In this document: positions 25,905-34,386 of the stretch, piece after piece
Layout of the letters: every line of letters starts with the position of its first letter
Numbering within the stretch: position 1 is the stretch's first letter
DNA from: an uncultured Saprospiraceae bacterium
GTDB lineage: Bacteria; Bacteroidota; Bacteroidia; Chitinophagales; Saprospiraceae
Direction of reading: 5' to 3'
Assembly: GCA_937969415.1 (NCBI GenBank)
Contig: CALBWK010000184.1
Location: 1-34,924 of the forward strand
DNA length: 34,924 nt
The notes under the pieces: model-generated
The model's database searches: none
The model's input: the letters and a program-made list of their open reading frames with translations, nothing else
What the model was told of the DNA's origin: nothing
Made by a program: the position numbers and the translations under genes

Positions 25905-26921
25905 ATGCTTCAGCGTCCACGAAGAAATAGAAAGTCAGCCTCCATCAGAAAGATGATTCAAGAAAATAAGGTGACGGCTGATGACTTGATTATGCCGTTG
26001 TTTCTTGTAGATGGTAAAGGTGTAGAGCAAAAGATTTCCTCTTTGCCAGTAGCCTATAGGAGATCACTAGATAAGATGCTTAAGGAAATTGCTGCTTGTG
26101 TCAAGCTAGGGTTGCATAGCTTTATTTTGTTCCCAAAGATTCCGAAGAAGCACAAGGATAAGACGGGGACGTATAGTTATGATCCAGATAATTTTTACCT
26201 CAAGGCAGCTCAGAAAATCAAAAAGAAATTTCCGCAGATTACGCTGATAAGTGATGTCGCTTTAGATCCTTACAGTATCGATGGTCACGATGGCATTGTA
26301 GAGGATGGCCGCATAGTCAATGATACTTCAGTCGGCGTATTGGCGAGGATGGCTATAGCACAGGCAGAAGCAGGCTTTGATGTTATAGGTCCTTCTGATA
26401 TGATGGATGGTAGAGTAGAGGCTATTAGGGAGGCGCTAGATGAAGCCGAGTACACAGAGGTCTCTATTATGAGTTATACAGCTAAGTATGCGAGTGGCTT
26501 TTACGGTCCTTTTAGAGATGCCCTAGACTCTGCACCAGTCAATGATCCCAACATACCAACTGATAAGAAGACTTACCAAATGGATCCCGCCAATAGTCGC
26601 GAGGCGCTCATAGAGGCAGAGCTCGACGAGATGGAAGGTGCAGATTTTATGATGGTCAAACCGGCCGTTCATTATCTAGATGTTATCAGACAACTCAAAG
26701 ACAATACTTCCTTGCCGATAGCGGCATATCATGTAAGTGGGGAGTGTGCGATGTTGATTGCCGCTTGTAAGAATGGATGGCTAGATTATGAGACAGTTAT
26801 GCCTGAAACGTTATTGTCGATTAAGCGGGCAGGTGCTGATCTGATATTGACTTATTTTGCTAAAGAGTTCTTGTTGCTCCAGAAGAAAAGAAGTAAAATC
26901 AAGCTGCTCTATACTAACTGA
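25905..26921 (+). CDS. hemB: Porphobilinogen synthase (delta-aminolevulinate dehydratase)
   Basis: It condenses two 5-aminolevulinate molecules to porphobilinogen, the second step of tetrapyrrole synthesis, in the cytoplasm. The 338 residues carry the two active-site lysines, Lys194 in SYTAKYASGFYGPFRDA and Lys252 in MMVKPA. They also have the PSDMMDGRV motif (163-171) and AYHVSGECAML. The metal region reads DVALDPYSIDGHDG (117-130), with Asp where zinc enzymes have Cys, so the enzyme is probably of the Mg-dependent kind. The C-terminal end (QKKRSKIKLLYTN) is slightly longer than usual and overlaps the convergent CoA-transferase gene by 8 bases. Confidence 0.95.
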   Translation: MLQRPRRNRKSASIRKMIQENKVTADDLIMPLFLVDGKGVEQKISSLPVAYRRSLDKMLKEIAACVKLGLHSFILFPKIPKKHKDKTGTYSYDPDNFYLKAAQKIKKKFPQITLISDVALDPYSIDGHDGIVEDGRIVNDTSVGVLARMAIAQAEAGFDVIGPSDMMDGRVEAIREALDEAEYTEVSIMSYTAKYASGFYGPFRDALDSAPVNDPNIPTDKKTYQMDPANSREALIEAELDEMEGADFMMVKPAVHYLDVIRQLKDNTSLPIAAYHVSGECAMLIAACKNGWLDYETVMPETLLSIKRAGADLILTYFAKEFLLLQKKRSKIKLLYTN

Positions 26922-27990
26922 TTTTAAAAACAGCCGTCTTCACTCTTTTATTTGTAGCGCCATCGGTCTCCAAACTTTCTAAGATGAGTGCTTGTGCTTT
27001 ATTGTCAGAGAATACAGTTTTAAGATCATTGATTGGGCCAAGGGGTACACTTAGTTTGTTGGCTTGAGTGATAGTAGTTTTTGCTGACATCGAATCTGCG
27101 TTAGCTTGTAGCAGTGGGAGTAGATCTTTTCTGTTTTTTACTCTCAGCGTGTTGTCACTAAAGCGAGTATCATTAAGCACTTCAGAACATCCAAGGATCT
27201 TACATAGATTTTCAAATTGTTTTTGATTGCCAATGGCGAGCAGCAATGGTATGCCATCTTGAGTAGTGATGATCTCTCCATAGGGTGCAATGTTAGGATG
27301 CAAAGACCCCTTGCGTTGTGGATTGTGGCCGAGGTTGAGCCAGTTGCTTGCCTGGTTGGCTAGGGAGGCGACGGCAGCATCATAAAGAGAGACAGTGACC
27401 TTGGCGCCTATCTTATTTTTTAGTTTTTGTATCAATGCGACTAAGAGACCTTCCTTGAGGTGATGGGCGGCGATGATATCCATCAGAGCAACTGGCATTT
27501 TTATGGGTGGTCCATCTTTGCTGCCATTCATATGCATCCAGCCGGTCTCTGCTTGTATCAGCGCATCGAAACCTGGCCGTTCGTCTTCTTCTCCATAAGC
27601 AGTTATCAACCCAAAGATGAGGGTAGGATTTATTTTCTTGAGACTCTCGTAATCAAAACCCAACTTTTTTGCTGGTACAGGTCTAAAGTTGGAGATAACA
27701 ATATCTGCAGATGCGATGAGGTCATACACTTCTTTTTTATCCTTAGGGTCTTTGAGATTCTTGAATAGAGCTTGTTTGTTCCAGTTGATAGAATAATAAT
27801 AGGCAGAGATATTTTTGTCTTGATCTTCGGCAGGTAATTTCCAAGTCCGAGTTACATCACCACCCGTTATGAGATTTTCTACTTTAACAACCTCTGCGCC
27901 TAGCTCAGCAAAAAACATCCCTACAGCTGGACCTGCCAGTACCGATGAAAGTTCTATTACTTTTAAATTGCTAAATACATCTCTACTCAT
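26914..27990 (-). CDS. Family III CoA-transferase (CaiB/BaiF)
   Basis: This 358-residue CoA-transferase belongs to the CaiB/BaiF (formyl-CoA transferase) family. Visible motifs are LKVIELSSVLAGPAVGMFFAE (9-29), GAEVVKVE (31-38), SADIVISNFRP (~94-103), GFDALIQAETGWM (140-152) and PVALMDIIAAHHLKEGLL (166-183). Asp171 corresponds to the family's catalytic Asp. It is somewhat shorter than the usual 380-430 residues, and the C-terminal part looks compact. The substrate is unclear: succinate- or glutarate-CoA transferase and alpha-methylacyl-CoA racemase are related options. The nearby glutaryl-CoA dehydrogenase makes a glutarate-type role worth testing. Confidence 0.8.
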   Translation of the reverse strand: MSRDVFSNLKVIELSSVLAGPAVGMFFAELGAEVVKVENLITGGDVTRTWKLPAEDQDKNISAYYYSINWNKQALFKNLKDPKDKKEVYDLIASADIVISNFRPVPAKKLGFDYESLKKINPTLIFGLITAYGEEDERPGFDALIQAETGWMHMNGSKDGPPIKMPVALMDIIAAHHLKEGLLVALIQKLKNKIGAKVTVSLYDAAVASLANQASNWLNLGHNPQRKGSLHPNIAPYGEIITTQDGIPLLLAIGNQKQFENLCKILGCSEVLNDTRFSDNTLRVKNRKDLLPLLQANADSMSAKTTITQANKLSVPLGPINDLKTVFSDNKAQALILESLETDGATNKRVKTAVFKIS

Positions 27991-28062
27991 AGAATAAATG
28001 TAGTAAAATAAAAATGGTCTGCCCTAAGGCAAGCCAATTCGATCATTCTGTTTTTACTTTAA

Positions 28063-28734
28063 TTAGCTGCTGTATGGAAATCTACGAGCACCTCTGCGCA
28101 TCAGACTCTCTATAACATCTATAGTTTCTGATCCTTCGCCACAATTGATGTCTTCTCTGTAGTACCAGAGTCTATCACCTTCGATACTTTCAAATAACCC
28201 TACACTGCAAGACCCTCTGTTGGTCGTTGTATTAATTCTAGATGTTATAAAGCCTGTAGGTGATTCTGATTGTCTGATCACCTGCCTGGCTATGTTTAAT
28301 CCACTAGCCAAGGCGTTAGACATAGGTTTTTCTGTTTTTATTTTACCTGTCACTACAGCATCGACCTTAAGTATCTCCGCTAATTTGGTGACATCATAAT
28401 CTCTTATGGTTGCTAGGTTGATGCCTGCTTCTGTCAATCTAGCATTAGTGACACTTTGACTTTGTATGCGGACACGAAGATCGCAATTGATCAAGTAGGT
28501 CTCTACAGCATTTTGCACCTCCTTGCCTTGGGCGAGATTGAGTGTAGCAAGTTCTTCATCAGATATCTTTTCTCGTTGCTTTTCTTTGAGTGTAATAGTA
28601 GATTCAAAGGGGAGGACAGCTATTCTTTGATGGTTGATAGTTCTGTCGTCAAAATCTTTTACTTTACTAGAAACTCTGCAAGAAATTAATGTGCTTAAGA
28701 GTAGGGCTATGAGCATTAGATGGGTTGCTTTCAT
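28063..28734 (-). CDS. CsgG/GNA1162-like lipoprotein
   Basis: This 223-residue lipoprotein has lipobox LISC, with Cys19 lipidated. The mature part opens with the CsgG-type strand QRIAVLPFES (36-45). A helix with GKEVQNAVETYLINCDLRV follows, then LAEILKVDAVVTGKIKTE (~118-135), the 'DAvVtG' strand that marks CsgG-like domains. It ends with strands such as CSVGLFESIEGDRLWYY. CsgG-like lipoproteins form envelope complexes or secretion channels, but this one is too short for a CsgG pore. It stands apart from the cluster at 2-7 kb and need not work with it. The exact family is uncertain. Confidence 0.6.
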   Translation of the reverse strand: MKATHLMLIALLLSTLISCRVSSKVKDFDDRTINHQRIAVLPFESTITLKEKQREKISDEELATLNLAQGKEVQNAVETYLINCDLRVRIQSQSVTNARLTEAGINLATIRDYDVTKLAEILKVDAVVTGKIKTEKPMSNALASGLNIARQVIRQSESPTGFITSRINTTTNRGSCSVGLFESIEGDRLWYYREDINCGEGSETIDVIESLMRRGARRFPYSS

Positions 28735-28939
28735 CGTTCTAAAATTTAATTTGAAAAGAAGTTATTATGATATATTCTTCTTTGCCGTTGTGTAGAAGAA
28801 GTTATCAGTATAATGAGCTAATGGTTCGGATTGTTACGCAGCTTTATATTTGCTTAACAAGAAAGTATATTTTTTAACAGTACATTCTAGTTTTTGTTAG
28901 AATATTAACGCTGGGATTTCGGAGCTCTTTAGTAAGTAT

Positions 28940-29554
28940 TTATGCGTGATTTGTTCTATTGTAGGCTTGATAGCTTGACCAAAGGGCTTTTAGCCGATTT
29001 ATTTTTTCAGACTCCTCTTCATTAGAAGTAATCAACTGATACAAATACTGTGGGCCTTGGTGGCGATGAAGGTAGGCTTGAAATTGCTTTAGTTTTGTGT
29101 TGCCCAGCTCAGCTTCTATTTCAAGTGGCGCTGCGTCGTGTCCATATCGGAGGTATTGATAAGCAAACACAATGAGATAGATAATCAAAAATTTATAACG
29201 TGTCGCGTGATGAAGATGCCCTGCTTCGTGTGCAGCTAATCTCAGCCAACTATTGAGGTCATTGGCATATGCTCTACCTTTGAAGAGCTCCTGATCTGTA
29301 GAAAAGAAATTCTCTGTGAAGGTGATACTCTGCCAACTATCACTACCTAAGGTAATGGCTCCTCCGCCTTTGTCAGAGGGGTAAAAAGGAATATACCTTG
29401 TGGCACTTCGAGAAAAGATTTTTGTCTCAGCAATAATATCTCTAGGCACCTCTGCGACTAAGTGTAAGAGCTCTACAATAATAGGACTAAAGCGATAGCT
29501 TTTATTTCTTGGGTTTTTAGTAAGCAAGTATCGATGTAGTAGACTTTTTTCCAT
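28940..29554 (-). CDS. HEAGH-motif membrane protein, putative zinc peptidase-like
   Basis: This 204-residue protein contains the zincin motif HExxH as LAAHEAGHLHHA (His109, Glu110, His113), followed by a membrane helix (~122-134, FLIIYLIVFAYQY). An acidic segment (APLEIEAELGN, with Glu145, Glu147 and Glu149) could supply the third zinc ligand. The order motif-helix-acidic segment resembles small membrane metallopeptidases. No signal peptide is seen. Its ATG overlaps the hemW stop by one base, so the two are translationally coupled. I do not recognise a named family; the peptidase activity is inferred from the motif alone. Confidence 0.65.
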   Translation of the reverse strand: MEKSLLHRYLLTKNPRNKSYRFSPIIVELLHLVAEVPRDIIAETKIFSRSATRYIPFYPSDKGGGAITLGSDSWQSITFTENFFSTDQELFKGRAYANDLNSWLRLAAHEAGHLHHATRYKFLIIYLIVFAYQYLRYGHDAAPLEIEAELGNTKLKQFQAYLHRHQGPQYLYQLITSNEEESEKINRLKALWSSYQAYNRTNHA

Positions 29555-30678
29555 CAGGTCACGAAAAGTTCTGAGGTGATTTGATCTGCGAGATACTTTC
29601 CTTCTTGGGTCAGTGTAATTGCAGTATCTATTTTTTGTAGCATCCCTTTATTTATTTGTAGCTGTACTTCTTTTGCGAAGTGTTCTGCATAGTCAGGATG
29701 ATTTTCTATTATATCAGTAACATTGCATCCCCACTGTGTTCGGAGTTGTGTGAGGACATATTCATTATAGAGATCTTTTGAGGTGAGTATTTCTTTTTCA
29801 GAAGATGGCTGTCCCACGGCGAGGTCTTTTATATATCTGCTATTATTGGCTTGATTCCATTGGCGACTCTGACCATCAAAAGAATGTGCGGAGGGACCTA
29901 TGCCTAGATATGGGACTTGCTTCCAGTAATTGGTATTGTGATTGGAGTAGAGCTTGTTTTTGGCATAGTTAGAAATTTCGTATTGCTCATAGCCTTGTTT
30001 GCTGAGTTCTTTCATTGTTATGGCAAACTGTTCAGCATTACTTTCTTCATTGGGGAGTTGGCCAGTCTGTGTTTTCACTTGGTGAGCGAGCGCTGTTTTT
30101 TCTTCTATAGTAAGTCCATAACAAGAGATATGTGGAATATCTAATTGAGTAACCAACTCTAAGTTATTTAACCAACTCTGTTCTGTTGACGTAGGGCAAC
30201 CAAAAATTAGATCTATAGATAGATTATCAAACCCTAGTGCCTTCGCTTCTTTTATACTTGATCTCGCTTGTGTAGCGTTATGGGAGCGATTCATCCAAGT
30301 CAAGTCCTTGTCATCAAAAGACTGTATACCGATGCTGAGTCTATTGATGCCACCTGCTTTAAGTTCTTTTAGTTTTTCTATGGTGAGGTCATCGGGGTTG
30401 GCTTCTAAGGTAACCTCTGCTATAGCAGAGACAGTATAGTGCTTATGTATTGTCTCCATAAGTACGTTAATTTCACTTTCATCTAGTAAGGAGGGGGTGC
30501 CACCACCAAGATAGATTGTCTCTATAATGTCCTCTCCAAGGTAGACTCTTCTGAGTGTCAACTCTTGAGCGAGGGCAGTTACGAGCTCTTCCTTGTTCTT
30601 AAGAGAAGTAGAGAAGTGGAAATTACAGTAATGGCAGGCCTGACGACAAAAGGGAATATGTATGTAAATACCTGCCAT
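29554..30678 (-). CDS. hemW: Radical SAM haem chaperone HemW
   Basis: HemW belongs to the coproporphyrinogen III oxidase-like radical SAM family and is thought to deliver haem to target proteins. The 374 residues open with IYIHIPFCRQACHYCNFHF, whose Cys11, Cys15 and Cys18 form the CxxxCxxC iron-sulfur site. ETIYLGGGTPSLL, EVTLEANPDD and GINRLSIGIQSFDDKDL follow, then the C-terminal HemN_C-like domain. It lacks the extra N-terminal residues and spacing of true HemN oxidases, which favours HemW. Its start lies only 17 bases from the divergent Omp85 gene. It is followed by the coupled HEAGH gene. Confidence 0.92.
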   Translation of the reverse strand: MAGIYIHIPFCRQACHYCNFHFSTSLKNKEELVTALAQELTLRRVYLGEDIIETIYLGGGTPSLLDESEINVLMETIHKHYTVSAIAEVTLEANPDDLTIEKLKELKAGGINRLSIGIQSFDDKDLTWMNRSHNATQARSSIKEAKALGFDNLSIDLIFGCPTSTEQSWLNNLELVTQLDIPHISCYGLTIEEKTALAHQVKTQTGQLPNEESNAEQFAITMKELSKQGYEQYEISNYAKNKLYSNHNTNYWKQVPYLGIGPSAHSFDGQSRQWNQANNSRYIKDLAVGQPSSEKEILTSKDLYNEYVLTQLRTQWGCNVTDIIENHPDYAEHFAKEVQLQINKGMLQKIDTAITLTQEGKYLADQITSELFVT

Positions 30679-30685
30679 TCACGTT

Positions 30686-30693
30686 TATATTTG
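30686..30693 (+). promoter_or_regulatory. Candidate -7 promoter box before the Omp85-family gene
   Basis: TATATTTG matches TAnnTTTG exactly and lies in the 17-base gap between the divergent hemW and Omp85 genes. An RNA start near 30700 would fall inside the assigned reading frame, so the true start could be the TTG at 30714. On the other strand TAACTTTA (30707-30700) is a near match for hemW. No good -33 box is seen. Confidence 0.3.
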
Positions 30694-30695
30694 AA

Positions 30696-32465
30696 GTGGT
30701 AAAGTTATCCTATTTGTGGTATAGACAGACATATCTTATTCTAGGTTTTTGGTTATGTGCTTTTGCAATAGGAAAGGCACAGGTAGATACTATTGCAATC
30801 AAGTTGGATAATGCAGCCGATATAACACTCTTAGAGGATTCTATAGTTATCCAAGAGCGCTCGGCAGTCTTGTCTTACTTTGAGGAACTTGTGACAGGCC
30901 TGATTGCAGAAGATCATCTTGAGGCCAACCTAGATTCTTTGCTTGTTGATGAAAAGGAGGCTTACACAACTGCCTTGCTCCATATAGGACCTCAGTATAG
31001 TGTAGAAGCGCTAGAGCTAGATAGTCTGAGCGAAAATCTGCTTGATAAATTGAAAGTTAAAAAACCCAACTCCGCGAGAGATTTTCTTTCTATGCGCGAA
31101 TCTATCAAAGACTACTATGGAAATAATGGTTATCCTTTTGCCAAAGTCAAGTTAGATGACATTAGCCTTGAAAGTGGAAGGATAACCGGCGGCCTATCTA
31201 TAGACCTTGGCCAACAAGTCATTATGGATAGTCTAGTCATCAAGGGCGATCTGAAGTTGAGAAGGAGTTATCTTAGAAATTATCTTCAGATCTTTCAGGG
31301 TGAAGTGTATGATCATTCCAAAATGCGTACAGTCAGAAGGAAGCTGGATCAACTTAATTTTGTAACTGTTGTCAAGGATCCGGAGCTGAGTTTCATTACT
31401 AATTATGCTACACTTGATCTTTATGTAGATGCTAAAAATGCAAGTCGTTTTGATCTGATATTTGGCGTTATTCCGACCAATGCACTTAACAATCGGCAGC
31501 TTTTTTTGTCTCTAGACTTCACGGCAGAGTTGCGCAATAAGTTGGGCTATGGAGAGTATTTTTTATTTGACTTTGAGCGGTTGCGACCAGAGCAGCAGAA
31601 ATTGGATCTTAGATTTAATTATCCCTATTTGCTAGATACACCATTTGCGATAGATACGCGATTTAGCATATTCAGAAATGCACTCAATTATCAGACGGTC
31701 TTGGCGGATATGGGCTTGCAGTATTTTGTCAACAGCAGTGACAAGATCAAAGTCTCTTATTACGCAGAGACCTCTAGAGTTGTAGAGCTGGATACGGTAA
31801 CGATACTCAATGGTAATATACCTCAGGATCTGAGCATCAGGCAAGTGGGTTTGGCGGTAGAGCTAGATATGTCGAGATTAGACTATAAGTTTAATCCACG
31901 TCGAGGCTTTGCGCTTAATTTCCAGACGATAGTAGGTCGGCGACAGGTTTTGCAAGATGGTTCATTGACGGAGTTCATTGATCGTAGCGAGGCTTTTGCG
32001 ACAGCTTTTAATAGTCTAGAAAAACGGACTCCGAGATATGAGTTTAAGTTCTTGGGGTCATACTTCCTGCCCTTAGCGCAGCGTGGGGCCCTAGGACTGA
32101 TTGTTAATGTAGGGCATAAGCAATCCTCTGCCGAGCTCTTAAGAAATGAGCTGTTTCAGATTGGTGGGAATAAATTATTGAGGGGTTTTGATGATGCCTC
32201 TGTTTTTACGCCTACCTATGGTATAGCCTCGTTGGAGTATCGACTGGCTTTGGGCAAGAATTCTTATTTTCAATTGCCCTTTATTGATGCTGGCTTTGTG
32301 GATTTGGATGGCGAATTGACTTTTGTGTCAGGTGTAGGAGGCGGTATGGTGTTGGAGACGAAAGTGGGCCTATTTAATTTTTCTGTTGCGGCGGGAAGGT
32401 TGCCGGGTGAGTCTTTTGACTTCAGTCGACCGAAGGCGCATTTTGGGTATATCTCATTGTTTTAA
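30696..32465 (+). CDS. Omp85-family outer-membrane protein (POTRA plus barrel)
   Basis: This 589-residue protein has an N-terminal signal (YLILGFWLCAFAIGKAQ) and an acidic ~100-residue spacer. One or two POTRA-like domains follow (~120-250), with MRESIKDYYGNNGYPFAKVK and VIKGDLKLRRSYLRNYLQIF, then a C-terminal 16-strand-type barrel. The Omp85 signature RGF appears in LLRGFDDASVF (Arg496). The final strand ends in Phe (AHFGYISLF), as needed for BAM recognition. It is smaller than BamA and more like TamA or FhaC relatives. The start is GTG 30696; TTG 30714 is an alternative. Function in protein export or assembly is likely, but the client is unknown. Confidence 0.85.
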   Translation: MVKLSYLWYRQTYLILGFWLCAFAIGKAQVDTIAIKLDNAADITLLEDSIVIQERSAVLSYFEELVTGLIAEDHLEANLDSLLVDEKEAYTTALLHIGPQYSVEALELDSLSENLLDKLKVKKPNSARDFLSMRESIKDYYGNNGYPFAKVKLDDISLESGRITGGLSIDLGQQVIMDSLVIKGDLKLRRSYLRNYLQIFQGEVYDHSKMRTVRRKLDQLNFVTVVKDPELSFITNYATLDLYVDAKNASRFDLIFGVIPTNALNNRQLFLSLDFTAELRNKLGYGEYFLFDFERLRPEQQKLDLRFNYPYLLDTPFAIDTRFSIFRNALNYQTVLADMGLQYFVNSSDKIKVSYYAETSRVVELDTVTILNGNIPQDLSIRQVGLAVELDMSRLDYKFNPRRGFALNFQTIVGRRQVLQDGSLTEFIDRSEAFATAFNSLEKRTPRYEFKFLGSYFLPLAQRGALGLIVNVGHKQSSAELLRNELFQIGGNKLLRGFDDASVFTPTYGIASLEYRLALGKNSYFQLPFIDAGFVDLDGELTFVSGVGGGMVLETKVGLFNFSVAAGRLPGESFDFSRPKAHFGYISLF

Positions 32466-32485
32466 TTTAAGTAGAAGTACTTCCC

Positions 32486-33307
32486 TTAGTTGAGATAATT
32501 ACCGGCATCTACCAGACAAAATTTTGGACTGCGCTCGATCATATCGTGTAGAAATGCAGTGTGTGCTGCTCCACCTAAGATAAAAACTCTGTCGTCTTGT
32601 TTTAAGTCAATTTTGTTCAGGTTAGCAAACCATCTGGCATTCCTATGATACAATCTTAGCGCTTGATCGGTTGCATCGAAAGTGCCTTTGGAATTGACAT
32701 AGTGTAAGGCATCCATATTGATGTTGATAATGTAATCCCTAAATTCTTGTGAATTGATTTGAAGTAATCGTTCGATTAAAGGGAGTTTATCAATTTTAAG
32801 CCATTCAACTGATTCTTGTCTAATTTGCGCATAGGTGGGATCGTTAATGGTCTTTTGATTTCGTTCTCCAATTTTATAATCATAGTTTCTGAATTCATGG
32901 TCGTCAATCCCATATATTCGTTTCGTTTGGCTTAATCTCCCAACTTCAAACCCAACGATTCCAGTTTCACCACCATATTGACTCATCTGGATGTCGCTAT
33001 TGCAATATTCCCAAAAGAGTGTTTGCATATCATCATTGGCTGCGGGAGTTGCTTCTACTACAATTACTGTCGGTTTGAACTGAGATAGTCTTTCGTTAAG
33101 GTCTTTTATTTCTGCTTGCACTTTGGGGTCGTCGATGTCAATGTAGGATGTGTTCGCATCTGAGGATTGAGTGAAGTGGAAAATTCCGAGGTTGAGTACT
33201 TCAATTTTGCCGAGGCAAGGTTTAGTATTGTCGGTGTTGGTAGGCATTTTTGAATCAGAATTGCAACCAAGAGCAATTGTTAGGAGTAAGGGTATTAGTT
33301 TCTTCAT
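32486..33307 (-). CDS. DUF5694 lipoprotein (TraB/EreA-like)
   Basis: This 273-residue lipoprotein has lipobox IALGC (Cys15). The mature domain begins KIEVLNLGIFHFTQSSDAN, then has FKPTVIVVEATP and a C-terminal DRVFILGGAAHTAFLHDMIE. This is the fold pattern of DUF5694, related to TraB/erythromycin-esterase-like proteins, with conserved His in GIFHF and GAAHT and Glu in VVEA. These families are suspected hydrolases. It is convergent with the Omp85 gene (20 bases apart) and lies 42 bases downstream of the peroxiredoxin-like gene on the same strand. The function is unknown. Confidence 0.7.
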   Translation of the reverse strand: MKKLIPLLLTIALGCNSDSKMPTNTDNTKPCLGKIEVLNLGIFHFTQSSDANTSYIDIDDPKVQAEIKDLNERLSQFKPTVIVVEATPAANDDMQTLFWEYCNSDIQMSQYGGETGIVGFEVGRLSQTKRIYGIDDHEFRNYDYKIGERNQKTINDPTYAQIRQESVEWLKIDKLPLIERLLQINSQEFRDYIININMDALHYVNSKGTFDATDQALRLYHRNARWFANLNKIDLKQDDRVFILGGAAHTAFLHDMIERSPKFCLVDAGNYLN

Positions 33308-33349
33308 ATGTGGTCATCTGGCGAAGTACTGTCAAAGGTTAAGTTAACT

Positions 33350-34066
33350 CTATAAAAGCTCAATCACCTCTTTGACCTTAGATCTCTTTTTGTAGTCTGG
33401 ATCATAATGGACATATGTAATAGTCTTGTCTTGGCCGATAAGGTAAGTAGCAGGTACAGGCATCACGGGTTCTGGATTTCCATTAAATACCTCTATTCTT
33501 TTCCCTTTGGCTTCTTCTATATAATCATTGTATTTGTCCGTGACATGAAAGAATACTTTGTAATTCTTCATAGTAGAGTGATCGGCATCGTGTAGTATAG
33601 GAAAGGAAAATTGATTCTCCTTGTGGAATTCTTGCATATAGGACTTTTCTTGAGGACTGACAGCTAAGACTTGCACCTTACCTGAATGATGTATGTCTTG
33701 AATATTGTCTTGAAACTCCTGAAGATGTCTCACGCAAAACGAACACCATTCTGCTCTTAAAAATACTAGGAGTACAGGGCCTTCAAGTAGAGCCGACTCT
33801 AGGCTTCTCTCTTTGCCATCTTGATCTGACATCTTGAAATCTGGAGCCTTGTCGCCAACGCTTAGTCCACCTAGGATATTATTTGGGTTGTTGGCGATGC
33901 CGTACTTGGTCAAGTCTACAGTTGGTTCTGTTGTAACCTTTGTTGTTTTGGACTTTTTCTTAGTATCGGCGGCGTTCTTCACTGTAGAAGGCTTAGTGTT
34001 AGGATTGTTACAAGCTAATAGTAAGAGTAGAAAGGGTATGAAAATTTTATTGACACTTGTGTTCAT
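33350..34066 (-). CDS. Peroxiredoxin/AhpC-TSA-like lipoprotein
   Basis: This 238-residue lipoprotein has lipobox LLLAC (Cys19), a Lys/Thr-rich linker and a thioredoxin-fold domain. The fold shows GDKAPDFKMSDQDGKERSLE (71-90), VLLVFLRAEWCSFCVRHLQE with Cys108 and Cys111 (CxxC), VLAVSPQEKSYMQEF and a cis-Pro in VPATYLIG. AhpC/TSA-like proteins reduce peroxides or act as thiol reductases. The CSFC pair suggests Bcp-type or thiol-disulfide activity at the envelope. The ATG at 34066 fits the signal. It is probably cotranscribed with the DUF5694 gene downstream. Confidence 0.78.
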   Translation of the reverse strand: MNTSVNKIFIPFLLLLLACNNPNTKPSTVKNAADTKKKSKTTKVTTEPTVDLTKYGIANNPNNILGGLSVGDKAPDFKMSDQDGKERSLESALLEGPVLLVFLRAEWCSFCVRHLQEFQDNIQDIHHSGKVQVLAVSPQEKSYMQEFHKENQFSFPILHDADHSTMKNYKVFFHVTDKYNDYIEEAKGKRIEVFNGNPEPVMPVPATYLIGQDKTITYVHYDPDYKKRSKVKEVIELL

Positions 34067-34119
34067 GAGAGGCTGTTTGTATTTCTTTTGAACTAAAGTA
34101 GGTTATTTGACACTGAGTA

Positions 34120-34147
34120 TAGATAGATTGACGCCTTAGTCTATCTA
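34120..34147. repeat. 12-bp inverted repeat / hairpin
   Basis: TAGATAGATTGA (34120-34131) pairs with TTAGTCTATCTA (34136-34147) around the tetraloop CGCC. Eight outer pairs are perfect and the inner four include two G-T wobbles. It lies 53 bases upstream of the peroxiredoxin-like gene, so it could be an operator for that minus-strand gene. On the plus strand the downstream T-rich stretch is weak, so a terminator is less likely. Confidence 0.55.
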
Positions 34148-34386
34148 GGTTGTTTTATTAGTCAGTTAACTCCCTTGTAGATTGTGATCGTCTCCGTGAG
34201 CAATAAGCACATATGCAGTGATTATAAAGTGGTTATTTACCCGTAAGCAGGCAGTCTCAAAATTGGTTATTTAGTGCAAAATACCTGCTATTCTAGACTA
34301 TTGTTCAGACAGAATAAAGTATTTAACATATTTTCGTTTGAAGGTAATTTGCAGCCTGCGGCCGTTATGGTCCATAGCTAAATTGT

